This document shows positions 1-8,000 of a DNA stretch of 14,971 nt, in pieces (the stretch's first letter is position 1; every line of letters starts with the position of its first letter). Origin of the DNA: Bacillota bacterium (GTDB lineage: Bacteria > Bacillota > Clostridia > DSM-8532); NCBI GenBank assembly GCA_023459915.1, contig JAEWSN010000098.1:1-14971 (forward strand), written 5' to 3'. The notes beneath the pieces are model-generated. The model did no database searches. It was given only the letters and a program-made list of their open reading frames with translations, and was not told the origin of the DNA. The position numbers and the translations under genes were made by a program.

Positions 1-129
1 GAAGTGGTCAACAGCCTGGCCCACCGTTATGAGCCGGAAGCGGTCCGTGAAAAGCCGGGGACAATGCCGAGGCTGCGATCCGGTTTGATGGGCCCCGTCA
101 TGCTGTACCGGACAAGGAGAAACATATGA
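1..129 (+). CDS. Possible C-terminal tail of an upstream gene (5' truncated)
   Basis: Frame 1 is open from the left edge to a TGA at 127-129, and that stop overlaps the start codon of the next gene as ATGA. This four-base overlap is typical of translationally coupled neighbours, and the other two forward frames close by about position 88. The readable tail (42 residues) begins EVVNSLAHRYEPEAV and turns Arg-rich near the end, which matches no family I recognise. An open stretch this short could be chance in GC-rich DNA, so it is only a possible partial gene. The next gene also has its own strong ribosome site, so coupling is not required. Confidence 0.3.
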   Translation, partial: EVVNSLAHRYEPEAVREKPGTMPRLRSGLMGPVMLYRTRRNI

Positions 130-1127
130 ACGCGATGGATACCGCCAACCTGCTCAAGCAATACGTCACCTGCCATGACCTGCTGCGCCGCGGATTCCCC
201 TGGGAATACACCCTGGCCCGGCAGTCCGGAGCGTTGCTGCTGGCCGACATGCCGTATCCGCCCACGGTGGAGGGCATCAAGGAGATGCGCTCCCTCATGC
301 GGCGGGAGACCTCCGTGTTCTCCGGATTTCGCGGCATCAGCGAGCTGATGATGGCCATGCTGCTGTATCGGGAGCCCAATGGACCCGATCTGTTCAGCCG
401 CACGCTGTCAGCCCACCGCATGATGCGGGACGCGGGATTCCGGGGGTCCACCTATCTGCCGATGGCGGCCATGACACTGGCAAAAAACACCCAGGAGTAC
501 CGCTTCCCGGAAATGATTGCCCGTGCGGAACAGTTTTACCGGGGCATGAAGGCGGCGCATTTCTGGCTCACCAGCCAGGACGACTATGTCTTTGCCGTGC
601 TGCTGGCCTGTTCCGGCCGTCCTGTTGACACGACCGTGGCAAACATGGAGTTCCTGTATCGCCAGCTTGCCGCCGCGGGACTGCCCACGGGGAACGGACT
701 GCAGTCCCTCACCCACATCCTGGGTCTGGGAGAGGAGCCCGTGGAGGTGCTGCTGGCGAGGACCATCCGCCTTTATCGTTATCTGGCCGGATGCCGGTAT
801 CGGATGACCGAGTACCGCATGCCCTTCCTTGGCGTGCTGGCCCTTGCCAGCGACACCCCGGAAGCGCTGGCGGACCAGGCCATCGCGATGGCGGAGGAGC
901 TTCGGCAGGTGCGCGGCTTCGGCAATTTCTCATGTGACCGGAAAACGCGGCTGATGTTGGCGGGGTCCCTGCTGATGACGCACCAGCTGGCGGGATTCCG
1001 CGCGGAGGTGGGACGCACCGCGCTGGCCAACAGCATTCAGGCCATTTTGCTTGCGCAGCAGGCCGCGATGATTGGCGCGGTGGTTGCGGCGAGCAGTGCG
1101 AGCGCTGCGGCGAGCTCCGGCGCATGA
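126..1127 (+). CDS. DUF4003-family protein of unknown function
   Basis: A 333-residue, mostly helical, soluble-looking protein with no signal peptide. The layout recalls the DUF4003 family, best known from Firmicutes. A VFSGFRG segment lies near residues 64-70, a MRDAGFRGSTYLPMAA stretch near 100-115, and an acidic-aromatic HFWLTSQDDY motif at 145-154 is followed by a short hydrophobic helix. The C-terminus is rich in Ala and Ser, as is common in this family. No enzymatic motif is evident and the function is unknown. The start is chosen by AAGGAGA at 114-120, five bases before ATG 126. The ATGA overlap with an upstream open frame suggests possible operon membership to the left. It converges on the VOC gene with only 42 bases between the stops. 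The family assignment is from recalled motifs, not a search. Confidence 0.75.
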   Translation: MNAMDTANLLKQYVTCHDLLRRGFPWEYTLARQSGALLLADMPYPPTVEGIKEMRSLMRRETSVFSGFRGISELMMAMLLYREPNGPDLFSRTLSAHRMMRDAGFRGSTYLPMAAMTLAKNTQEYRFPEMIARAEQFYRGMKAAHFWLTSQDDYVFAVLLACSGRPVDTTVANMEFLYRQLAAAGLPTGNGLQSLTHILGLGEEPVEVLLARTIRLYRYLAGCRYRMTEYRMPFLGVLALASDTPEALADQAIAMAEELRQVRGFGNFSCDRKTRLMLAGSLLMTHQLAGFRAEVGRTALANSIQAILLAQQAAMIGAVVAASSASAAASSGA

Positions 1128-1169
1128 GGGAGCCGGTGGCTTCTTGGGAGTTCCCGCAGGGAAATGGTC

Positions 1170-1628
1170 TCAGGCGTGCGGCTTGATGTTGAGGTTGACC
1201 CCCAGGCTGTCCTCGCCATCCACAATGGTCCAGCTGCCGCCCGGATAGATGCCGATGTTGCGCAGCACATAGCCCATCGCGTCCAACTCGCCAATCACCG
1301 CGTCGCGGGCTTCGCCAACCGAGAAGCCGACATGGTGGACGCCGCTGCCATGCTTGTCCAGGTATTCCCGGAAGGTGGAGGGGTTATCATCGGGCTCATG
1401 GATTTCGATGACAAATCCCCGATCCCGGCAGTCGATGACGGCGAATTTCAGCCCGTAGCAGGCGGTTTGACCGCGGTAGATCTCATTTGGATTCGGTACC
1501 GCCTCCGTGACGCGGATTTCCGGTCTGGGCACGCCGAACAGGGTGCACCAGGCATCGAGCGTCTTTTCCATGTCATGGACCACGAGGGCAATCTGGATGA
1601 ATCCGTTCAGGGGAATTGGATGCTGCAT
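1170..1628 (-). CDS. VOC-superfamily (glyoxalase/bleomycin-resistance fold) protein
   Basis: A 152-residue cytoplasmic protein with two beta-alpha-beta-beta-beta halves, comparable in length to methylmalonyl-CoA epimerase and glyoxalase I subunits. The first half opens IQIALVVHDM (residues 11-20), with Gln12 where a metal-binding His or Gln normally sits. GFVIEIHEP (71-79) supplies Glu75, and GVHHVGFSV (96-104) supplies the His of the second half. The fourth ligand, normally a Glu in a GV-x-x-E-L strand, appears as Asn147 in GVNLNI. It may therefore bind metal differently or be non-catalytic. VOC proteins act on many substrates (methylglyoxal adducts, acyl-CoAs, catechols, antibiotics), so no substrate is assigned. 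The start is supported by GGGAGGA upstream of ATG 1628 and by a promoter at 1690-1718. It is transcribed divergently from the c-di-GMP gene and looks monocistronic. Confidence 0.8.
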   Translation of the reverse strand: MQHPIPLNGFIQIALVVHDMEKTLDAWCTLFGVPRPEIRVTEAVPNPNEIYRGQTACYGLKFAVIDCRDRGFVIEIHEPDDNPSTFREYLDKHGSGVHHVGFSVGEARDAVIGELDAMGYVLRNIGIYPGGSWTIVDGEDSLGVNLNIKPHA

Positions 1629-1689
1629 GAATGTTTCCTCCCGGTTTGTTTATTCATTCCTGGAAACTGACTTCCCTTTTTGCCCTCCC

Positions 1690-1718
1690 ATCCTATGGCA
1701 GCCGGGAGCGCTTGTCAA
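1690..1718 (-). promoter_or_regulatory. Sigma70-type promoter of the VOC gene
   Basis: On the minus strand a perfect TTGACA (1718-1713) is followed after 17 bases by TAGGAT (1695-1690, four of six matches to TATAAT). Transcription would begin near 1683, giving a leader of about 55 bases before ATG 1628. This is one of the best promoter matches in the window. The tandem palindromes at 1726-1759 lie just upstream of the -35. Confidence 0.6.
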
Positions 1719-1725
1719 CAGACAT

Positions 1726-1740
1726 TGGGGTCTGACCCCA
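1726..1740. repeat. Palindrome TGGGGTCTGACCCCA
   Basis: A perfect 7-bp inverted repeat around a central T, directly seen in the sequence. The same core with a central A recurs at 4976-4988, and a degenerate copy starts seven bases to the right. From memory, GGGGTC(A/T)GACCCC units are recurrent intergenic palindromes in diverse bacterial genomes, sometimes near IS200-like transposases. No transposase is present here. It lies between two divergent genes, where no terminator is needed. Confidence 0.75.
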
Positions 1741-1744
1741 GGCG

Positions 1745-1761
1745 ACGGGGTCAGACCTCGT
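1745..1761. repeat. Second, imperfect copy of the GGGGTC palindrome
   Basis: ACGGGGTCAGACCTCGT forms 8-bp arms around a central A with one mismatch, which could be a G-T wobble in single-stranded form. The centre is 20 bases from that of the first copy. The two copies carry T and A respectively at the centre, so they read as an opposed pair. They are followed by a small GCCCA/TGGGC inverted repeat around 1764-1779 and by AATTGTCAATTGTCC. Confidence 0.6.
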
Positions 1762-1788
1762 GCGCCCATGCCCGTGGGCGGTGAGAAA

Positions 1789-1817
1789 TTGTCAATTGTC
1801 CATGTATTGGTTTCAAT
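1789..1817 (+). promoter_or_regulatory. Candidate promoter of the c-di-GMP gene
   Basis: TTGTCA (1789-1794, five of six matches) is separated by 17 bases from TTCAAT (1812-1817, four of six). Transcription would begin near 1824, leaving about 90 bases of leader before ATG 1917. I looked for a c-di-GMP riboswitch in that leader and saw no recognisable GEMM core. The match is moderate and other arrangements are possible. Confidence 0.35.
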
Positions 1818-1916
1818 CTGACAGATCGTGGTAAGTAATCAGCAGTTGGCCGGGACTGCGGCGACAGGTCTCTTGTCGTGCCTTCCCTGGATGCCGTTTG
1901 TTTGGGAGGATGTGGC

Positions 1917-4900
1917 ATGCCTGTCGCCACGCTCTTGTCCATTCTTTTTTTCTTCACCTTCGCCATTTATCTCATGGCCGGCGTCTATACGCTGCTCCTG
2001 AATGCGCGTGGCCGCATCAACCATGTCTTTTTTCTGCTGTGCCTGTCCCTGGCCATCTGGGCGGTGTCGTTCGCGTTTGCCAATGGGGCGGACAGCCTGG
2101 CGGAAGCCACCCGCTGGCGCCGTTTTGCCGCAGTCGGGTTCGGTCTGATGCACAGCCTGCTGCTGTATTTCGTGATTCATCTGACAGAGCGGACGGATTT
2201 GCTGCGGCGGCGGTGGATCACCCCGGCCATCTTTGCCCCGGCGCTGGTGAACCTGTTCGCCTTTGCGCTGCATGGCGGTCCCGACAGTCCGGTCTACCGT
2301 TATCAGCTCATACGCGCGGAAGGCGGTTGGATCAACCTCTCGAACAACGGGTGGGATCTGTTTTTCAACATCTACTTCCTCCTCTTTGCCCTCATCAGCG
2401 GCTTCCTGCTGTTCCAATGGGGCAGTGGAACGGAGCAGCCGCACAAACGCCGCATTGTCCGGGCGCTTCTGGTCGCGTTTGCGGTGGCGATTGTCCTGGG
2501 CGGGCTGACCGATGTGGTGCTCAATGTCCATACCGGCATCCGTGTGCCGCCCCTGGCACCGATCCTGACCTTGCTTCCCCTGCTGGTGCTGTTTGCCACC
2601 ATGATGCGGTATGGGGTGATGCATCCGGAATCGGTGCAGACGACGTCCCCTGACCGCATCTTCAACCTGGGGCGCATGGAACGCTTTTCCCGCATGGTGG
2701 CCCTGCTGTTTGCCTTTGGCAGCGCGGTGCAGTTTGCCCTGCCCTATTTTTCCGGCAGCCAGCCGTTGCGGGAGGTGCTGCCCTTTTCCATTTCCATGCT
2801 GCTGTACGCGGTGCTGTTTCTGCTGTTGCCCAAAATCCAGACAAAGAACGGACGGCAGGATTTCGCGCTGACCCTGCTGCTCGCCTCCATCACGCCATTG
2901 CTGACCTGGCTGTTTCAGCGTCAGGGCAACCTGGCCGTCTGGTTTGCTCCCATCTTCTTTCTGATGCTGGCCATCATTTTCAGCCGGAAATGGATGATTG
3001 TTGTGGTGGGGATTTCCGTCATTGGCACGCGGTTATGGATATGGTACAAGTATCCATACTATGAAATCCGGGTGGATGGCGGCATCCATTTCATGATCCT
3101 GGTGCTCCATCTGGTCAGCCTGGGGTTTGCCTTCTATGTGAACCGCATTTATCTGAAGCGGTTGGAGGAGAACGCGGAACAGCTGCGCTTTCAGGAACTG
3201 GTCTCCCGCATTTCGGCCCGCCTTGTCACCGCGGGGGAGATGGATCTGCAGGAACACATCCAGGAGGTGCTGGCGCTGTGCGGCACGCAGTATGAGGTGG
3301 ATCGCGCCGCGCTGATCCTGGTGAGGGAACAGACTCGCGCGCATGTCTGGCAGCGCGATCCCACGTTGCCGGACAATCTGACGGCCCTCGCGGTCCCCCG
3401 CCAGCTGACCTGGCTGCGCGAACAGCTGGGGAATCAGGAGGTGTTGAACATTCCCGATGTTGACCTCTTGCCGGAAGAAGCCAGGATGGATCGGCAGTGG
3501 ATGCGGGAGAACCGCATGCGGGCCATGCTGGTCAACCGCGTGGAGTCGGAGGGGCTTTTTGCCGGATATCTCACGTTCATCTCGGATCAGGAGCCGCGAC
3601 ACTGGCGACCGGAGCATGTCGACCTGATTCGGATCGTGGGCAACCTGCTGTCGGATGCCATGGCCAAGGCGGATGCGCAAAAGGAGATCAACACACTGGC
3701 CTATTATGATCCCCTGACCCATCTGCCAAACCGGTTGTTGGGGCAAAACAGGCTGGAGCAGGCGGTTCGGACAGCCAAAAGGGAAGGCCGCAAGGTGGCC
3801 ATGCTGTTCCTGGATCTGGATGCGTTCAAGACGGTCAATGACACCATGGGGCACGCGGGCGGCGATGAGCTGCTGAAACAGGTGGCGGCGCGGTTGAGCG
3901 CATGTGTGCGGACGCCCGACATGGTGTCCCGGTTTGGCGGCGACGAGTTCATGGTGCTTGTTCACGACGCGGACACGGCACAGGACGCGGCCGCGGTGGC
4001 CGGACGGATGCTGCGGGAGCTGGCGCAGCCGGTCATCGTCCGCGATCGGGAGTTTTTTGTGACGGGCAGCATCGGCATCGCCCTGTACCCGGAGGATGGC
4101 GAGGATGTGGAGCTGTTGATCCGCAACGCGGACATGGCCATGTACGCGGCCAAGGAGGCGGGCAAGAACCGGTACAGCTTCTGCTCGGAGACGCTCAAGC
4201 AGGATGTGCTGCAGCAGACACGGCTGACCAACGATTTATACCGGGCCCTGGAGCGGGGCGAGCTGCGGCTGGTGTACCAGCCACAGGTCAGAACCGGGTC
4301 AGGTGTGCTAGAGGGGTTTGAGGCACTGCTCCGGTGGCATCATCCGGAGATGGGCATGATTTCGCCCGGCCTGTTCATTCCGCTGGCGGAGTCCACCGGC
4401 CTCATCCACAGCATCGGGCAGTGGGTGCTCCGGGAGGCTTGCCGCCAGCATCGTGTCTGGCAAAACGCCGGCCTGCCCCCGATCCGGATGGCGGTGAACC
4501 TGTCGATGGAGCAGTTCCGCAATCCCAATCTCGTGGGCATGGTGGCCGCGGAGATTGAGGCTTCCGGCATCGATCCGAAATGGCTGGAGCTTGAAATCAC
4601 GGAAAGCATTGCCGCCAACGAGGCGGAGGGAACGGTGGATGTGATGCATGCCCTGCGGGCGCTCGGTGTCCAGATTGCCATCGATGATTTTGGAACAGAG
4701 TATTCCTCGCTCAGCCGGCTAAAATCCTTGCCGGTGGACCGGCTCAAGCTTGACATGATGTTCGTCCATGGCATCGGGCAGGATCCCAGGGATGAAGCCG
4801 TGGCGCGGACCATCCTGCGGCTGGCGGCGGACCTGTCGCTCCATACTTTGGCCGAAGGCGTGGAAACAGCCGAACAGGAAGCATTTCTGCTCCTGAACGG

Positions 4901-5000
4901 CTGTGAGGAGATTCAAGGGTATTTTTACCATCGCCCGATGCCACCCGAAGATGCCACGGGACTGCTCGAGGCAATGGGGTCAGACCCCGCCCGCGGCTGA
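1917..5000 (+). CDS. Membrane-bound GAF-GGDEF-EAL protein: diguanylate cyclase/c-di-GMP phosphodiesterase
   Basis: A 1027-residue c-di-GMP signalling enzyme. The N-terminal ~410 residues hold about 13 hydrophobic segments; the first seven resemble the 7TM sensor of some histidine kinases (HisKA_7TM type). A GAF-like domain follows (about 427-582), then GGDEF (about 595-755) and EAL (about 772-1020). The GGDEF motif is intact at 674-678, and an RxxD inhibitory site (RTPD, 665-668) sits exactly five residues before it. The EAL half keeps Glu802, Asn861, Glu893, Asp923-Asp924, Lys944 and the AEGVE motif (979-983). Both synthesis from GTP and hydrolysis to pGpG are therefore possible, with membrane or GAF input choosing between them. 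ATG 1917 is preferred over GTG 1878 because GGGAGGA at 1904-1910 sits six bases ahead. The last residues (GSDPARG) are encoded by a palindrome shared with the convergent lacZ end. Confidence 0.93.
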   Translation: MPVATLLSILFFFTFAIYLMAGVYTLLLNARGRINHVFFLLCLSLAIWAVSFAFANGADSLAEATRWRRFAAVGFGLMHSLLLYFVIHLTERTDLLRRRWITPAIFAPALVNLFAFALHGGPDSPVYRYQLIRAEGGWINLSNNGWDLFFNIYFLLFALISGFLLFQWGSGTEQPHKRRIVRALLVAFAVAIVLGGLTDVVLNVHTGIRVPPLAPILTLLPLLVLFATMMRYGVMHPESVQTTSPDRIFNLGRMERFSRMVALLFAFGSAVQFALPYFSGSQPLREVLPFSISMLLYAVLFLLLPKIQTKNGRQDFALTLLLASITPLLTWLFQRQGNLAVWFAPIFFLMLAIIFSRKWMIVVVGISVIGTRLWIWYKYPYYEIRVDGGIHFMILVLHLVSLGFAFYVNRIYLKRLEENAEQLRFQELVSRISARLVTAGEMDLQEHIQEVLALCGTQYEVDRAALILVREQTRAHVWQRDPTLPDNLTALAVPRQLTWLREQLGNQEVLNIPDVDLLPEEARMDRQWMRENRMRAMLVNRVESEGLFAGYLTFISDQEPRHWRPEHVDLIRIVGNLLSDAMAKADAQKEINTLAYYDPLTHLPNRLLGQNRLEQAVRTAKREGRKVAMLFLDLDAFKTVNDTMGHAGGDELLKQVAARLSACVRTPDMVSRFGGDEFMVLVHDADTAQDAAAVAGRMLRELAQPVIVRDREFFVTGSIGIALYPEDGEDVELLIRNADMAMYAAKEAGKNRYSFCSETLKQDVLQQTRLTNDLYRALERGELRLVYQPQVRTGSGVLEGFEALLRWHHPEMGMISPGLFIPLAESTGLIHSIGQWVLREACRQHRVWQNAGLPPIRMAVNLSMEQFRNPNLVGMVAAEIEASGIDPKWLELEITESIAANEAEGTVDVMHALRALGVQIAIDDFGTEYSSLSRLKSLPVDRLKLDMMFVHGIGQDPRDEAVARTILRLAADLSLHTLAEGVETAEQEAFLLLNGCEEIQGYFYHRPMPPEDATGLLEAMGSDPARG
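4975..4989. repeat. GGGGTCAGACCCC palindrome at the convergent gene junction
   Basis: A perfect 6-bp inverted repeat around a central A (core 4976-4988). It lies inside the 21-bp overlap of the convergent c-di-GMP and lacZ genes. The TCA at 4980-4982 in its centre is the lacZ stop codon on the minus strand, and the plus-strand reading adds Gly-Ser-Asp-Pro to the EAL protein. No T-run follows on either strand, so it is not a textbook terminator, although a hairpin could still help end or protect both mRNAs. Confidence 0.75.
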
Positions 5001-8000
5001 TCCCGTTCGCAGCACGAAGCGCTGGTTCCGGGTGGTGGCTTTCACCTGATCCGCGTCGGTCAGGAAGGTGCTCCAGCCCAGATCACTGCCGATGCCGGCA
5101 TGCGCGGCGTCGATGTGCAGCCAGCTTTGCGGGTGGCGTGCCAGCTCGTGATCGTGTCCGGCCGCGCGATACGCCTGGATGGGTGAGTGATGCACATCGA
5201 AATGGAACGGGATGTCCGCCCGCACCTCCAATGTGGCGCCATTGCCGTTCTGGAAAGAAATCCAGCGGGTCTGCTCGTGACCGCCGTTTTCTGACGGCGG
5301 GATGAACGGGAAGTGTTCCGCGGCGATGGTGCTCTCGAACACGCCGAGTCTGGCGGACAGCAGGCGATCCCGGTAGTTTTCCCCGGGGCCGCGCCCAAAG
5401 TAGCGGAAGGCCTCGAATCCCTCCGGCAGCACCAGCTCCATGCCCACACGGGGCAGATCTCCCAGCGATTCATCCATGTGGTGGGTGGCATCCACGGTGA
5501 GGCTGCCATCTGCGGCCAGCGTTTGCGCAAGCGTCACGCAGATGGGCTGGGGAAACGCGGATGAGCGGCAACTCAGCAGGCTCTCCACCAGCACACGGTC
5601 GGTGCCGATCAGGCTGGCCTGCATGTGTGTGGGGACGATGGTCATGGCGGTTTCGTCGTAGGCGCGCCAAATTTTGTCGCGCCCCCAGCCGGGGATGGCG
5701 TCAATGCCGCTCTGCGGACGGGTGAAACAGGGTATGGGGCCGTCTTCGACGTAACAGACGCCATGGCGGGACAGCGTGGCCAGCCGGCCGGTTGTTTTCG
5801 AGAAGACCGCGACAAGCCCGTTTCCGGTGATGGTGTATGCGGTTTCGGTCTCGGTCAGGGTCAATGGCGCACGTACCGCAGCCGGTTCGCCCGTTGTGTC
5901 CGCTGCGTCAATGACCTGCCTGTCACCGCCGTGGGCAATGGCCGGAACCTCAAATCCCCCACACGCGCCGTCGCCGGCCATGAGCTGGAACTGGAAGCAG
6001 CCCAGTTCGAACGCCGCGTCGGCATAAGCCGTGGCTTCGGCCAGGTGGATGGAGATGTCCACATGGTATGACGCGTCCGCTTTCCGGGGGAATTGCTGGA
6101 TGAAGCGGGTTTCCGCCTGTTCTCCCGCGTTCAGCGCCGGCAGGGGGAATGCGCCGGTTTCCACGACATGCCCGTTTTCGCGCAGCGCGTACTTGGCCTG
6201 GAATGCCGATGTCGGGGTTGTATGGGTGCGGTTGCGGATGAGCAGCCGACCCGGTTCCCCGTCCAGCACCCAGGGATTGGACTGCTTCACCTCCTCGATC
6301 TGGATGGGACAATACGCCTGCTTGACCTCCCACGCCACCGGCTTCGGGGTGAGATCCGGCAGCACAATGCCATTGTTGGTCATGAACAGCGGGCATTCCC
6401 AGTCGGTGACGCTTTCGCCGAAATCGCCGCCATACCCGAAGAACGGCGTGCCGTCCCCGGTTTTGGCCGCGAGACATTTGTCCTGCCAGTCCCAGATGTA
6501 GCCGCCCTGGAATCGGGGATGCCGTTCCAGAAAATCATTGAAGTGGTGCATGCCGCCGCCCGCGTTGCGGATTTGGTACAGGTACTCCACCAGGATGATG
6601 GGACGGGTGTCGTCCGGATCCGTCAGCATGTTGAGAATCCAGGCCGGCGGCGCATACATGTTGCCGCGGACATCGGATACGTTCCGTCCCGGCTGGCCGG
6701 CTTCGTACTGGCAGATGCGGGTGGGATCGTACTCCTTGATCCAGCCGTACATGGCGGCGTGGTTTGCGCCGGTGCCGCTTTCGTTGCCGAGCGACCAGGA
6801 GTAGACGGATGCGTGGTTCTTGTGGGTCAGCACCATGCGGACGGCCCGTTCCAGGAAATTGGTGGCCCAGGCGGGATTGTGGGTGAGCGCGCCCATGACG
6901 CCATGGGTTTCGAGATTGCATTCGCAGATGGTCAGCAAACCCCATTCGTCGCAGAGATCGTACCAGATGGGATCGTCGGGATAGTGGCAGGTGCGGACCG
7001 CGTTGATGCCGAGTTGCTTCATCAGGCGAATTTCCTTTTCCATGTGTTCCCGGGACACCGTTCGGCCGCCGTGGGGTTCGTGCTCATGGCGGTTCACACC
7101 CCGGACCAGCAGGCGCCTGCCGTTGAGCAGGAGAATGCCGTTCTCGATTTCCACCCGCTTGAACCCCACCCGGCAGCTTTCGTGATCGATGGGGGAACCG
7201 TCCGCCGCAAGCAGGGTGATGATCACCTTGTACAGCACCGGTGTCTCCGGGGTCCAGGGGGTGATGTCGGGGAGGGTGAGGTTGACCCGCGCGGTGCCGG
7301 CCGTGGCCTGCTCCGCGGTCCGGTAGGCGGCCCGCGGCTGCGGACTCGCCTGTGCGACGGCCAGGACCTCGTCCGCCATGGTGCGGACCTCCACCTTCAC
7401 CCGGGTATCCGCGAACCCATCGAGCTGGTTCACGGCCACATCGGCCTGCAGCGTGCCGAGGGGGTGATGCCGGTCTGAAACTGCGTCGATCTTCCAATCC
7501 ACCAGCCGCAGCTTTGGCTTGGCCATGAGGAACACGGAGCGGAAGATGCCGGAGAGATACCAGTAATCCTGATCCTCCAGATAGGTGCTGGTGGCAAAAC
7601 GCATCACCTGCAGGGCCACGGTGTTTTCGCCGGGGCGCAGAAAGGCGGTGATGTTGAACTCGAAGGGCAGCTTGCTGTCTTCGGAATACCCGACGGCGTG
7701 CCCGTTGATCCACAGGTAACAGGCGGTTTCCACGCCCTTGAAATGGAGGAAGACCTCCCGCTCCTCCCAGCCCGCGGGAATGGTGAAGGTGCGGAAATAG
7801 CAGCCGGTGGGATTTTCCGGGGGCAGATGGGGGGGGTTGGGCAGCCCGCGGACCTCCGGTGTGTTGTCCTTGCTGTGGGGCCGCAGAATATGCGGCGCCT
7901 GCCGGAAATGGTCCCAGGGAAACAGGGTGTTGGTGTAGATGGGCTCGCCGAAGCCCTGCAGCTCCCAGTTGCCGGGGACCCGGATGTCGCTCCATTGCGC

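Noticed and set aside
1147..1163. Small hairpin TTCCC-GCA-GGGAA between the DUF4003 and VOC stops as a terminator
   Set aside because: Only five pairs and no T-run on either strand, so not supportable as an intrinsic terminator.
1878..1916. GTG 1878 as start of the c-di-GMP gene
   Set aside because: It lacks a ribosome site, whereas ATG 1917 has GGGAGGA at ideal distance and begins directly with the first membrane helix.
1824..1916. c-di-GMP riboswitch ahead of the GGDEF-EAL gene
   Set aside because: No GEMM-type conserved core could be recognised in the short leader.
1839..2624. 261-codon minus-strand open frame over the c-di-GMP gene's membrane region
   Set aside because: Gln/Arg/His-rich composition typical of the complement of membrane-protein codons; no domain and no ribosome site.
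6093..7478. 461-codon plus-strand open frame opposite lacZ
   Set aside because: Antisense shadow of the well-conserved catalytic region of lacZ, with no ribosome site or recognised domain.
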